NCBI GenBank assembly: GCA_013365325.1
Contig: JABVXV010000195.1
Location: forward strand, 1 to 64,000
DNA length: 64,000 nucleotides
Direction: 5' to 3'
Origin: Dipetalonema caudispina
Lineage: Eukaryota > Nematoda > Chromadorea > Rhabditida > Onchocercidae
Made by a program: the position numbers and the translations under genes. Under the pieces are notes generated by a model that searched no databases, was not told where the DNA came from, and saw only the letters and a list, made by a program, of their open reading frames with translations. Of this stretch, positions 42,135 through 55,998 are shown piece after piece; within the stretch, counting starts at the first letter, position 1; each line of letters opens with the position of its first letter.

Positions 42135-42683
42135 TCATTTATGCTTTAAATAAACTGTGGGATCACTAGACTGTTTGTTACATGGCATTAGGTATAACAT
42201 TACTTCATCAGGCTGGAATTTAAGTATAATTGAGTCACACGATAACATCTGAAGAAGAATTACAAGCAAGGCGTTTTGATTAAGCTGGGAGCGAACTTTC
42301 AGTGTATTGGTAAATTTCACATTTCGAGACGACGTTGGCATTTGTGATATTCTGAGATGATGTGTTCCTGTAGTTTGGTTCGAAAAATACAAAGTCATAT
42401 AGTTCTTCGATGTTTGGGCATTGTGACGTTACTTTAGGAGTGGTTCAAGACAAGCCAGATCATCGAGATAATCTGGGAATAAGAGTATTGCACATAAAGG
42501 ACTAGCCATTACATCTGGCTGCCGACACCTGACATTCTTAAGAATAAGTGAGGCATCAGCGTAGCTTGACATTGAGCGATGGATTGGTAGAAGTTTCACA
42601 GAAATGACAAATATGGACTGGTGGCGTCTGGGATTTTGGAAAATGTAACAAACTATTAGCAACGAACTGACATTTTGCTTCAT
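42135..42683 (-). other. unassigned minus-strand open frames
   Basis: Two ATG-initiated open frames of 84 codons (42683-42429) and 87 codons (42398-42135) lie in the same orientation 30 bp apart. Their composition is less biased than ordinary flanking sequence, but neither translation shows a domain I recognise. They may be exons of a small unknown gene, a decayed gene copy, or chance. Confidence 0.2.
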
Positions 42684-43500
42684 TTCTTGAAATTCATTCG
42701 TCGATTATTCTCTATAGCAATTCTATTGGGTTATAAAAATCCATTTGTTCTTTCATTTCATTATATTTAAGACAGTTCCGTTCCTCTCCAATCACTTCCA
42801 CATTTATTTCAATCTGATTCATTTAAAACAGCAGATTGGATAAGAACTGCTGAGAGATTGCCAGGGTTTGTAGTTAAAGAGCAACAACTGCATGAACTTT
42901 GATAACATCTGAGTTAAAGTTTAGATTGCTTTCTGGAAATTTGCTATTCAGAAGTATTTAGACAATAGTTTGAGGGAATTTTATGCGAAGTATATATGCT
43001 ACATTTTGTGGAGGATGTGACTTATCAATCAGTCATCATCATGGTTTCACTGCAAACCATCGGGAATACTCACTCTTCTTACATCCTAACTGAGATATTA
43101 ATTTCGTTGAACATTCCCCAAAAATCCAAAAATTTCCAAATATTATTTGGCAGTGAAGTAGGAGCATGTATCATAGGTGAAGGGCCTCGTTTTATATTTC
43201 TTAGTTTTACCGACTTTGATTAATACCTCACTTTCATCTATAATCTAAGAAAATACGACAGAAAATTTCCTGATTTACCAAGGCGTCATAGCGTCATACT
43301 GTGTATTGCTGGTTGTTAATCGAGAGCGAAATAATTCGCGGTAAATGTGTCAAATGTTTGAAATGAATTGGGAAAAATTGGTATTTTAAGTTTCTGGCAA
43401 CTTAGCTCCGTAATCTAAATACTTAAGTAAACAAATATGTTATAAGAACGATGTGCTATTTTAGTGCTATGTTATTTCTGGGTCGTCAAATTCATAAATT

Positions 43501-43502
43501 AG
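43501..43502 (+). promoter_or_regulatory. probable spliced-leader acceptor of the DENND5-like gene
   Basis: CATAAATTAG ends at 43502, only 9 bases before the start codon, a typical trans-spliced 5' end. Confidence 0.5.
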
Positions 43503-43511
43503 CAAGTAAGA

Positions 43512-46500
43512 ATGACATCGAACGTATCTCCTGAGACGACAACGACGACAACAACAACAATAGCACAAGCATCATCTGCAAATGATCTGACATTGGTAGA
43601 CTACTTCGTGGTTGTCGGACACGATAACAGTGCTTTGCTGCAGGCAGTTATTTCAATGTTTTTGAAATTATAATATGGAATTTAGTTGAATCATTATTTA
43701 AACGAGTATTCTGCATTGTTCGAACACTTTCCCATCGTCACGTTAGAATTTTTGTTCTGTTACATGAATTTAAATTCCAAACTTATTAGTAACAAATTAC
43801 ACACTTTAATCAAGCCTGAATTAGTTAATTCCGAATATTCCGAATTGCTTCAGATCGAATCAGGCGGAACAAATAACTCAGATGGAACGGAACTATTGTA
43901 CATTCCACCTTTGGAGCGATCTTACGTTGCTTCAATTTTACACCACTTTCCGGAAAGACGTAGTGCATATTCGTTTCCCTCTGAAATTGTTTCGGTACAC
44001 ATTTTGTGATTTCCAAAACATAAGCGTTTAGTAAAAAAATCTCCAGTTTCATACGATCATGATTGGATAAGTAATGTATAAAGTGCTACGTTAACGCACC
44101 CAAAAATATAATACAAAGAATATAATTTACACCTCACTACCTAAGAGAAATGTGTAAATGAGAGCTTTCGAAGAAATGTATCAGTTTTCAAGCTAATTTT
44201 TTCCAATTGTGCATCACTTTGATAAGAACTGTTTAATCAGTGGTCTATAAATTTTCCAGTCTCGTCTTTCTTCACCTTGATCTTTCCTTTGCCTGCTTCT
44301 CTCACAGTGATATTAGCCACACGAAGAGTTTTGTAACCAGTAGGTTAGATCAGCACAAAATTTGAGAATTATTTGTTTTGTAATTCGTAAGCGAATGCAC
44401 TCTAGTCATAGTTTATTATGAGAGTTCATAAGATGAAGCTGATATAAAAGCAAGTATATGTTCTCCTTCTGAGGGATTTCCGGTAAAGTCAGATTTGGAT
44501 ATTTTTTTTTACATGTAGCCAAATTTTATAGAAGATTTGATTTAAGCTGTGTATGCCGAAAGGTTTGAAATTTCACACTCAAAACGATGTTCCATCCCCA
44601 GCTGTGCATACATTTGCGAATATTCGTGAGGATGGTTCACGTATTAACGGTTGCGCCCTTATTTATCATGAGGTAAGTTTGTAATTTAAAACGAAAGCCT
44701 TAGTCTTGTGTTGGGTTAAAAGCAGTTCATTTGTGGATATTTTTATTTTTCTTGGACACGAATTTTCAAATAGTGAGTGCGAACAACGTGTTCAAAAATT
44801 CTAGATCGGTCGTTAAAAACATCAACAAAAAAACTGGTTTTCAAATGAGATTCAAAGTACATTTGTATGTAGCAATAGACTGGCGATCAGTTACGTTGCT
44901 TCAAGTATAGAAAGACTAATCACGCACTCACGTACAGAATTTCACGAAATTTCCAAAAAGTCGTTCAGCAAACTATGTAGTCGTCTTTAAACCGTATTTT
45001 TCTGTTAATATATAGTTTAAGAAAAGAATAAAAATCGTATTTTCTGGAAAAAGTTTAGGAAGTCAAAGATGCCGAACTATGTGAGCATATGTCACAGCTG
45101 CATACCGAACACGTACGGGCCTTAACAGCTCGCGAGAAAGCCACTGAACGTGCACACGTTCCTCCCGGAACTGTCTCTGGTGGTACACATACTCTTCCCA
45201 GAGGAAATCGTAAGGTTTGTTTAAGCTGGTAACTTATTTTTCTTGGTAACTGGAAATTTAAATCGTTATTCTGTTGATGTTGATAAGCATTCTGATGGCG
45301 CGAATTCTGTCATGCTTTGGAATTCGTTTATTTGCAGAATCGAGCAAAACGAATTTCTTACTACGATTCGGGTAATTCTCGGTTGTATGTGGCTAAATGT
45401 ATCTGTCTTATTAGTCGCATTCCGTTTGTTTCTGCCGGTGAACATCTATTGAATGCACTTCATTCGTTATTCACTTCGGAAGCACAACCGCCTCCACTTC
45501 CTCTAGAAAGTTATATCTACTGGATTTTGAATGAGGTTCAGAAGTTATATTCAATACATTTCAAAACGTTTTCGAATTATTCCACAAATCTAAGTAGGAT
45601 CACACAAGTTTTAGCTGTGTTTTCTTCGATGTCTCAATTGTAGATTAAATTTAATTATAGAGATCTATGCCAGTCTGAACCTATATTTCAAATCATAGTA
45701 CTAACTTAAATTTTCAATATTTGCTAAAAAACCCGCATTTCAGGTTCCCCTTCCAGCTCCAGGTAGCACACTAAAGATATGCTTAGATCATATTGATATT
45801 GTTTTGCAAAGACCAGGTCCTAACGAATTGCCTTTTTTCGATCATTCTATCAGTTCATTGTTCGATTTGCTCACTGTTGATAAATTTCTTCGACTTTTCA
45901 CGTGTTTTCTTCTTGAACATCAAATACTATTGTGCTCCAGGAGTTAGTGTTGCTGTTTTTCTTTTTTTCTAGTTTCATACTTATTGCATTATCCTCAGAA
46001 TTAAATTTCATGCTAGATATATTTTGATGACCACGATATTTTAGGTTTCCAGCGTTTGATGCTAGTAGCTGAGAGCTTGTGTTCGTTGGCATTTCCATTC
46101 CGTTGGCAGCTTGCGTACGTTCCAATTTTACCCTACTCGCAATTAAAGTTTATGGAAGCACCGATACCTTTTGTAATGGGTTTATGTTACGAAGACGCAA
46201 TATCGGAGCAGATTTTTCAGGTTTGTAGTAATTGAGGCTAAAGCTTTTTGTTTTTGAAATAATGGCTACAGATCTGATGGAAATGTGAGTTTCTGTAAAT
46301 GAAAAGTCGATTTAAAAAAAACTAAATTTAAGTATAAATTTCAAGTGAAAATCCTTAAAATTTAGGGCAACATGTGTGTCCTAGATATCGATTCTGGTGT
46401 GTTAAATATGCCGGAAGATGTACCAGCATTACCAGATAGAGCTGAATTTGCAAGAGAAGTTGCAAGCGTTCTTATGAGGTGATGTTTCATACTTCTATTA

Positions 46501-49500
46501 ATCAATGCGTTGATTTTAGCAGTTGTGTAAAAAGATTTAGCTCTAGACGACAATTTAGTTAACGTGGGATGGAATAGAATAAAATAGTTTGATCTTAATC
46601 TTTCTCAACTGCTTGATAAAAGTGTAGTGGCAAATATCCACTAAGGGATGATTGTGACATGTTCAAACTAGAGAAAATTCAAAAGCATAAAAATAGACGT
46701 TTGTAATAATTCAGTTTGTTCCAGATATGAAGAGCAGAGTGCAGTTCTGGACGGTGAAGTAACGAGAAGGCAGACCAGTGTTTCAGGAAAAGATGATTGG
46801 TGCAAGAAACGTATGTCCCGTTCATTTGATGGCGAAACATTGCCAAATATGCTAGAGGAGGATAATTCTTCTAGGCGAATGGTGTCAAGAAAGGATCTTG
46901 CTCCATTACCTTTCGATGATGTCCTGAAGCAGAGTGAAGTTTTAGCTAGGTAATTATATTCATCATTTGTTTTTTTTATGACTATAACTTAGTTTTATAT
47001 TGGTGTGAATACTTCCACTTTGTTTTTTTCTCTTTTTCCTTTTTTGCTTGATTATTATAAAACGTTTTATGTGGCTTTTTCAGGGTTACTGCAATTGCAT
47101 ATCGTGCAGGCGTTAGCATACCGTTTGAAAATATTCAGAAAGAATTACAATCTAATGATTTTTATACAAATTCACCAGTGTGTAGAGAATATTTTAAAGT
47201 AAGATTTCTCTCAATATATTTCATTGGATAACCTAAAATCTTAGAATATGCTCAGCGATTATATTGTTGATAAAAAAGTGCTGGAATGCTGTAAATAGTA
47301 TCCGATTAATGATGTGCATTTTTAGTTTTGATGGAAGATTATTTTTGCTTGGTGGAGAAGTGATATATTGTTTGATTTCAAGATTTTTCATTTATAGTAA
47401 ATATAAAGATTGAGGCTTGATTATTTAATGTACTAAATTATGGAGTATCTTCAGGATATGAAAATAAATAATGCTGTTCGTGAAGTATTTATCAATCGAT
47501 TTGCATGGCTTCTTTACTCCTATGAACATTTTGTTATCAATACTGCATGTCAGGATCTCGAGACGTATTTTGCTAGTCGAGAGTCGGTTACGAATTTTGA
47601 TAAAGCAGCCTTCCTTTCCGATCAGCCGAGTAAAAACCTACCGTTTTTGGCTGCATTTTTAGAAACACAGGTATGAGATTTTATTTCATCTTTTCTTTGT
47701 TTTCCATAATTTATTTGACTTTCATTTGGTTTAATTTCTATTTTATTTTTTCCCTGAAAATTTTTCCATGGCTTGTTGTTAAATATGATTATTTTGGTGT
47801 ACAGAACATTTGATGTCTTTTTCAGATGTTCACTTCATTCATTGATGCGAAAATTGTTTCGCAGTGGGAAAAAGCAACAGACGAAAATCTCCAAATCTTT
47901 GATTCTCGAATACAAACATTACGTACAAAGTATGGCCTTCAGATGGTGCGTACTCCTACTTATGAGAAGGCTCTACCATCCTTCGATTCAGGTTCTGTTG
48001 AACAAATTGTTTGACTTAAATCATATAAACTTAAACGATTACTCTTTCTTTTTTAATAGCAAATTTTCCCACTTGCTATCAATAGATTTATGTCTTTTTT
48101 TCGCTTTCATATCTGCAACTGAATCGCCAATTTTTTCAATAAACTGTTATTCAATATTCTATCTGTACTGATTGGCAAAAAGCGATTCCAAATAATTGGT
48201 CTCTTTTTAACCTATTGAGATATTTTGTGAAATCGTATGTTTCCGCAGTCTCTTTAATTGTAGCAATCGTGGAATAATTAAGAAATATTTCTTGAAATAA
48301 TGTCTTCCAACAAAACATGGTGAAATTGGAAGTCAAGTTCAGTAGTCATGATGACTTCGACTGAAGTTTGAAGTTTGCTTTATCGTTTTGGAACTTTTCT
48401 GCAGAAGAAACGATAGCAAAACGAGAAGAAGCACTTGATTACATTGTTCCCCTACCACATGAGCTTCCTGGTACATCAGCAAGAGCTTATGATGGTACAT
48501 TTCCGGAACTTAATGCAGCTGTTTTGGAAGGTTCTTATGTACGAAGTCCAGTTCCATCACCATGGAAGCAGCGACATCGAAGGTTACGGCCAAAGTTGTT
48601 AGAGGTTAGCCTTTGCAACTTATCTTTATGTAGTTCGATTATGTTCCAGAATCATTATGGATTTCTAAAATAACTGCTAGGCATTTCCTATTCTTCAAAG
48701 TTTATTTTATTGCAGAGTATTATTATGGATGGTGATATAGCAAATAAACAGAGCTCATATAAATCGGATACACCGCGGCAAATAGCACATCAGAATTGGA
48801 AATTTGTTGAACAGTTGTTGAAAGAGACTAAAAGTGAGCATGCGGTTGCTCAGTTTAATATTGCCATTGTTCTGGATATATTAATAAGCATATAATAAAT
48901 GCATATGAAATAAATAGGAATTCTGTTTTATGTGAATCTAGATTAATTTATTGTTTTAGGCAAAACAAAACGAATGCTTGTGGAAAAGATGGGCAGGGAA
49001 GCACTTCAGCTTGGACACAGTGACGCTATTGTGAATGGTCTTGAAGAGAATACTTTAGTTGCTTCATTTTGTGATTTATTGGAACGAATCTGGGCCCATG
49101 GTTCGGTGAATAAACAGGTACTTCAGTTCGTCAGAAATGAACTAAAACATTTATAGGCGGTTATCATGAGGTGCTGAAATGCAGCACAACAATTATTAAG
49201 CTCAAATTTTGCTACTAAATAACATAAATTATGAGCTATGAACTTTCCTATTCCTTATCATTTCTAGTGAATTAATCAACTTACAGCCGCCAATCTATGA
49301 ATGCAAAATACTTATAACTTGAATAAGCGAAGTTTTCGGAAAAATAGAACCAATCTTTGATAAATGGAATCGGGAAATAATGAATTTAGTCTCTCACCTC
49401 ATTGATGAACTACTGATGGAGTAATCTCTAGTCTGGTGATTTACTAATTCGTCGCCATGATTGGCGGTTGTATGTTCGTTTTTCACAAAATGAGAAAAAA

Positions 49501-52500
49501 AACTATTGTGAAAACTTTTTAAATCAAAAGTGAAAAATTAGAGAAGTTACAACATTCAGCCGTAATCAATTTTACCATTTTGGCACGAGCTTTAGCAACA
49601 TATTTTCAAAGCGTATTTAAAAAAATCAATAAAGGAGAGTTCAGCGATTCATTCATTATGAACATACTGTTTAGGGCAAATCGTCCTTATGGGCTCATAT
49701 TTTGCATCATCAAGAAATTGAGAAATTAGGGATACTGTCTCGTGGTTCTGCGCGAAGAAATTCAACATTGACTCCAGGTATCTTTATCAGAAAGATAAGA
49801 ATGTAAGGAGTTGTTTTGGGGAAGACGTGTTTCCGTAGTCAGACTTGAGTTGAAGAGGATTTACTGGTGATTTGTTTTATTACTGACAATTTTTGTTTTT
49901 ATAAGCCTTCATTATTAAATACGCTATCGTTGGGAATAGCACTTGTGAAGTCTAACTGTTTCTGAATCACAGTGGTCTTACACTAAGCAATTATTCATTT
50001 CTTAGAAATTTAAAAAAATAGTAGGTATGTGCTAAAAATAAACAATATGACATTAAAAATTTGAGCAGATTGAAAGCAGTTTATAGCGTTTGCGTGGCTG
50101 TTATTCCGCCGTCGCTTTGAGCGTAAGGAACATTTTACATTATTGTTCTGTAACTGAAGCTTTTGTAGTACTTCTACTTCCTCATTATAGTGCTCAATAT
50201 GCAGCGTGAATGTGCCTCTCGTCGTGAAATAATGCTTTAAATGATATGCACAATGATGACGCATATGTTATGTTAATTTTTAGGCAGTCGCTTAGGATCT
50301 TTTATTTTACTTAAGTTTATATTAAATGTCTGTAGAATTTGCAAATGTTTTGCTCGCTTTATTCGATGTGTACATTTTGTAATTTGATTTAACATTTTTG
50401 TGTATATTCGGATAAGTGAAACACCTGCTTAGCCGATCTGGCGATTTGAAAATAGGTTTTCGGGGAAGACAGCAAAGAGTGAGAACGCTGAAATTATTTC
50501 TTAATCAATCCGTTATCATACCGTCATTCATTTATCATTGGTATATCGGCCTATCCGTTTTTTATTTTAGATTCTTATCAGTAAATGTAAAATCCGTACT
50601 AAATTCATCATTACTGAATGCTTCTATATTGCTTTTTTTGTTAGACTTTAACAGCGTTCTTCTAATGGAGCTAGTGCCGAAATTCATGATGCTTCAGTGA
50701 AGATGATAGGGAATTTGTATGAACCAGCTACTAAAGCAGAATTCCAAGACTCATTTTTGGGAATTCATTTCCATCGCGTCTATTCAGTAAATTCTAGGTG
50801 TAGTTGAGATAGAGCCTGAGCTACACAACGAGCAAGAGTACATGAAGCAAGAAAAGAAGACATTCGTAAGTGCCATGGATGAGAATTCAATTAACGAGCT
50901 TGCACGAAGTATTCGTCAGCATTGCATTGATGATCCTCATCCGCCTGGCTGGTCTCTTCCAATCCTTCGTGCTGCTAATTTCATCTGTGATAAATTGAGT
51001 TCGAGCGTGAACAACAATGTGGAATATTCGAACTGGATATCACAAGCTCGAACAGCAGGCCTATCGTCAAGTCCGATTGTTTCTGGACGTTGCAGGTCAC
51101 CACAGAAAACGTCGAGGAAGGGGGCTATTTTGCATAGAGCAAGTTCCTTTGGTGGTAAGATTTTGAATGATATCAAGTTTGCTTGCAGTTAATCATCGAT
51201 CTCTTCACTTCTAATCTTTTTTACAATAAGGCGACCATTACTATAAAATGTTACAATTTCGCCATAGTAGATTGTACTGACTAATGCCAAGGTTGCCATA
51301 CTAATCTATTCTGCGCAACATTTTGCAATACTAACAAATATTGTTTTGTTAATTTGCTAGTACACATTAACCTTTAAATCAAGAATTCAAGCTGACTGTT
51401 TTTTCGATTTACCGACTTCTTGTGTAAGCTATAGGCCAGGCACAGATTCATATCTTCCAACAATGTTGCATCCACCCCTAGACAACTGTGCTTTGCTAAT
51501 AATTGTAGTTATTTGCTTTCACAATAGCAGTTAGATGTATTCATTTATCTTTGACAAAAAGTTCATGTGACTGGAGTTCAGTTTCAATTGAAACATGAAT
51601 TAAAAGTTTTTCCGCCCATAACTTTTCGCTTTATTATTATTTTTAACAGTTTAATTTACAAAATAAAGTAACGTTTCGTTTAAGTGTAAATCACATTCTT
51701 GATTGTAGTATTTGATAGGAAATTCTTGGGTCCTTTATACTACTTTTGATTTAAGTGTTTCAGCCAGATTATTCTATTTATTCCTCTTCAAATGATTAGC
51801 TAGATTTAGAGACACAGTATCTTCGTGAAGTAGCGAGTTCTTTCCTGCCCTAACATCTGCTTTTTTGCATTTGATACATTGCTGCAGAAGGAAGTTTGTT
51901 ATAAGACTGTCTATTCACCCTCAGTGTTTGCATGTTTTACCTCCTAACCACTATACTGTATTTGCCGAAGAGTTACCTAAAAATATCTCTACGTTCTCTT
52001 TATATGGTAGATTACATTTTATGAAATTGTTTAGCAAACACTAAGATTGGAATCTAATTCTGTAGAAGCTCCACTTAGATGAAGTCTGTCAGTCATTTCG
52101 ATTACTGTATAGGTTAAGATGTTTCTCCTTGCCTTGGTACTTACTTAACTGATTTAAAGTAGTATTTCGGTCACATTCAACGGTTCCTTCTGCTCTTCTA
52201 TAATAGTACAATTGTTTGCTGGTAGAAAAAAGTGACTGGAATTCCACTTTCAAATTACATACTCATTCTTTGCACGTATGCATTCCTTGTTACTTCTATG
52301 CAAGCAAGAAGCGAAGGCACATAGACTTATTAAATTTATGGTTTGTGTTGTGCTGAATTTCAATTTTTTTTTAAATTTATGCTTTGCAAGATATGAAGTT
52401 CTTTTTGCTTATTAATGTTTTATTTCCTAAATTTTGTAAGACTTTGATCAAAGTAATACATGTTTTAGATTTTGCTCCATACTGGACTACAGGTGGAAGT

Positions 52501-55500
52501 AATGCCGATGAGAACGTAACTGATTCGTTACGTAAGAAAAGTAATTCGAGAACTGGTAGCCCTGATATTCGGCAATTCCTTACACCACTACCTATGCATA
52601 TTGCTTATGATTTGAAGTATGTTAGAATCTTCAAATTTTAAATCGAAAGAAAAGTAATGCAGTAATAGCGGTTTTCTCTCAAATCTTTTTTGTGTTAAAA
52701 AGGCACTGAATCACTGAACAATATTTCAGGAATGTCTTACGGATGACAGATATCAAAACCGATATTGGTTACGCACGGGCTTTTGTACGTCTCGCCTTAG
52801 AAAGGAAGCTTCTACATAAGCATCTCAAAACCATTCTTGGCAACACACATCTCTTACAGTTAGTTTAATTTTACAGTAATTAGTGTATTTGAAGTACTGA
52901 TACTGTTTCCTACAAGACATTCATTGCCATATCCTTGTTGATCGATAAAAATGTGTATAAAGTGCAAATGACATTTAGGATTTTCTGATCTTGTTTTCAT
53001 CAGTTATTTTGTAGTAAAAATTCATTTTAACTCTAGAAATTAGTATGCCACTTTGCTGTTAAGTGACTAAGTTAATCAAGTAAACACTCAAATGAAATGA
53101 ACCTCATTAGGTGCGGACAATGGGAATATTTTTACATAAGGTATTACCTTACTGAGTAACTCCTAAATGTGAGTCAGTAATGATAAGCTTATTTTTAGGC
53201 AGCTGTATAAACGGTATGCTTTTCTACGGTGCGATGACGAAAAGGAACAATTCTTATATCACGTACTATCACTAAATGCGGCAGAATTTAATTGTTTTAC
53301 CAACTCCTTCAAGAAAACAAGTCATTTGCTCGTACTTTCACTATTTTTTTTAGAGTCGTATGCATTCACTCTGATACAGGTGTTAATCAAAAATTTGGTT
53401 CAGCTTTAGTTATTGAAAAAGTAGCAAGATCGTTATTTAAAATCACGGAGTTCTAAAAATCGGTTTTGAACATTTTGATCGAATAACAACAATATGTAGA
53501 AAAATAAACAGCATGTCTAATTATTCTAGTGTAACTTTTTTATATGAGGGTATCGATTTTTAAAATCTCTGATAGGCTTGAAGTACGTTTCAGTATTACT
53601 TTTAGTTTTAGTCTGGATTTTATAGTGTCATGTTACTAACAAAGATTAATGCTCATAGGAAGAAATGTTACGACGTGTTTGCATGCATCACCAGTTCTCA
53701 TCTTATTTCAGAAATGCAATACCATGTTTTGTTAGTTAGTCGCAATTCTCGTTCAGTTATTTCATGGCCTGTGTGGATCATCATCACGGGGTCGTTGTGC
53801 TCAACGACTCCAATCGAACTAAAACAAAGCATACTCGATTTTACATTCGATGTAAGCAGACATGGTCATTCTTTCATATTATATTTTTACATTTCATTTT
53901 TTTATTTCAGAAATACAGTACCATTATATTATTAGATAGGGAAAGTTGAATATAGAACAGCATCATATTTTTGATTTTCTAAAATGGAAAAAATTTAAAG
54001 ATAATTTTATATCGGTTCAAATTTTAGTTAAAAAGTTAAGTTTTTTTGATGTTTAGTTGAAAAATCAAGTGTTTTTTGATCTCATTCGAAGGAATTTATT
54101 TCAAAATTTTTTAGTATAGAAATCTTGGTATACTATCAACGTTAAGAATTGGACATGGTAATTTAAATGTTTCCAATGGAGCATCTCCGAAATGGTTTCT
54201 TGATTATGTTCGTGACATTTCTTTTGGAAATTTTCAGAGAATTATGACATAATAAGCAGTTTTACTTTTCGATCTTACTCTAATAAGAATTTCCAGAATT
54301 GTGTTTATTCATGAAGTTTATTCATATGCTTCACTGCAGGTCTTAGTGCGAAATGAAATAACAGGACAAAGTTATCGCTTTAATTGTGGACGTTGGTTCG
54401 GTAAGGGAATTGATGATGGCTCCCTGGAAAGATTGCTTGTTGCCGAGAAGGAACCACAGGTAGTGCTTGTCCCTGAAAGTGTTTTTATCAGTGAATGTAT
54501 CTATGAAAAGTTGTGCTCTATTTTTAATTTGAAAGATTATCAAGAATGTAAAATTCAGAGTAGCTAAATCTTTAGTTTTGCTTAGTGTTATAAGTACCTT
54601 TTATCAGAACGGTAGAGACTTAGCTGTCAAACAAAACTGTCATTTGAATTTGTTCCTTATAGATTGCTCCTAACGAGGTGCTAGTCGAAGATTGTTCTTC
54701 GGAACGCGTTATTAAAGCTAGCTCGAAGATTCGAACTCCTCCGCGGTCCCGATCACCAAGTATTAGCCGATCTGAAACATCGAGTCGCAAGTCATCAAGT
54801 AACATTTAAGGAATTTTTTTCAAAGCATATCCTCTCGTATTTGATGTAATAGTTTGAAGACATATAGAAACTCTAATCAGCTGTATTTCCTTTGCGCTGG
54901 ATTATAAAGTGGATTTTGATAGAGATTGTAAATGTTAAGTTTCTGAAGTAATTCAAGAAAGTCTTGAATTCATGAAATCTTAGTTACAAAGTTAAGAAAT
55001 CTCAAGTTCAACTTTATTTCTGGATGCAAAAATATATGGCTTTTCAGGTGTACATTTGACAGAAATTCAACAGCAACTTGGGGAAGCAGTGAATGCATTG
55101 GTGAAATACTTCTATATTAGTGCGGAAGGTCGTAGTCGTGGAGAATTGACGCAGTTACTTTGTGCGCCAGGGAAAGGCTTTGTTAGCGTGATGGTTGTTG
55201 TTTTCATGTATGGCCGTCAGGATTCCATTTGGTCTGCTCGTCTTTTTCGTTCACACTATCCATGGGATTACATCGGTAATATATCATGAAATTATAATAG
55301 AATTCCAAAGAAATCCGGACTTTAGAAATTTCATTGTTCTAGTTCATTATCTTCGAAATATTATTTGAAGTGGGAAAAAAAGGGTTAGTTAGTTTTTCCA
55401 TTGTTTGTTTCGGGTCACTTATTGCACTTTGCTAAACAAATCGGCTTTGCGTTGAATGGCGAATAGTCTTAATGATATAAAAGTTTTTATTCGTTATTGT

Positions 55501-55998
55501 TTCAGAGAAGGTTTGTGTCTGGTTTTGGGATTTAATACATATGGAAGATGCAAAAAGGCTGACGCGGGAGCAACGTTCTCTTATCATTCAGGCATGCCGC
55601 CTTGTTCGCCGCATTTCTTCTAATACTTTTTTGGGGAAGGATGGCAAATTCCAGTTATTCATTTTAATTACTGTTCGGTAAATGGTTACTTCTATAAATT
55701 TTATCACTTTTCCAATAAGCTTTACTATCCGTTCAGAAAACTGAATGTGTAGCTTTCTCTTTCATTGAAGAGGCTGCATAGAAGTGAAACCTAGAAGCAA
55801 TTTACAAGTTTTTCCAGAGATCATATACTGTCGGGATTGTTACCATTGATGGCTTGGACTCCGATAACGTCGCAGATGTACGAAGAGCCATCTTTTTTAC
55901 GAACTCCGCATTATTTAAACTACTTATCAAAATTGATTAGTTCACTTAACGAATTCCAATTCATCCTGGAAAAATCACTTACATATGGTATAGAATAA
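43512..55998 (+). CDS. DENND5/Rab6IP1-like protein (DENN, RUN, PLAT, RUN)
   Basis: Rab-pathway regulator; vertebrate DENND5A/B bind Rab6 and act as a Rab exchange factor in Golgi/endosome traffic. 27 exons: 43512-43646, 43854-43994, 44547-44672, 45059-45214, 45338-45535, 45744-45942, 46045-46220, 46366-46478, 46725-46949, 47084-47198, 47455-47670, 47826-47991, 48405-48604, 48716-48833, 48960-49117, 49675-49777, 50798-51154, 52469-52616, 52730-52858, 53199-53320, 53712-53851, 54115-54207, 54340-54459, 54663-54798, 55048-55275, 55506-55677, 55818-55998. All phases match: 4371 nt, 1456 aa (human about 1290). Tripartite DENN to about 660 ([37 protein letters not shown]), RUN1 about 740-1100 ([33 protein letters not shown]), PLAT about 1100-1230 ([20 protein letters not shown]), RUN2 to the end ([21 protein letters not shown]). 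Exon 17 is a long insert inside RUN1 compared with vertebrates. Exon 1 donor choice is the least certain. Confidence 0.93.

Larger units (their letters stand above)
41501..43502. other. intergenic between Tra2-like and DENND5-like genes
   Basis: About 2 kb. Contains hairpins just after the Tra2-like gene and two minus-strand open frames (42135-42398 and 42429-42683) that could not be joined into a recognisable gene. The right end is the DENND5-like promoter region. Confidence 0.5.

Noticed and set aside
50010..50264. 84-codon minus-strand frame
   Set aside because: Lies within an intron of the DENND5-like gene, has no recognisable motif or splice signals, and its end is low complexity.
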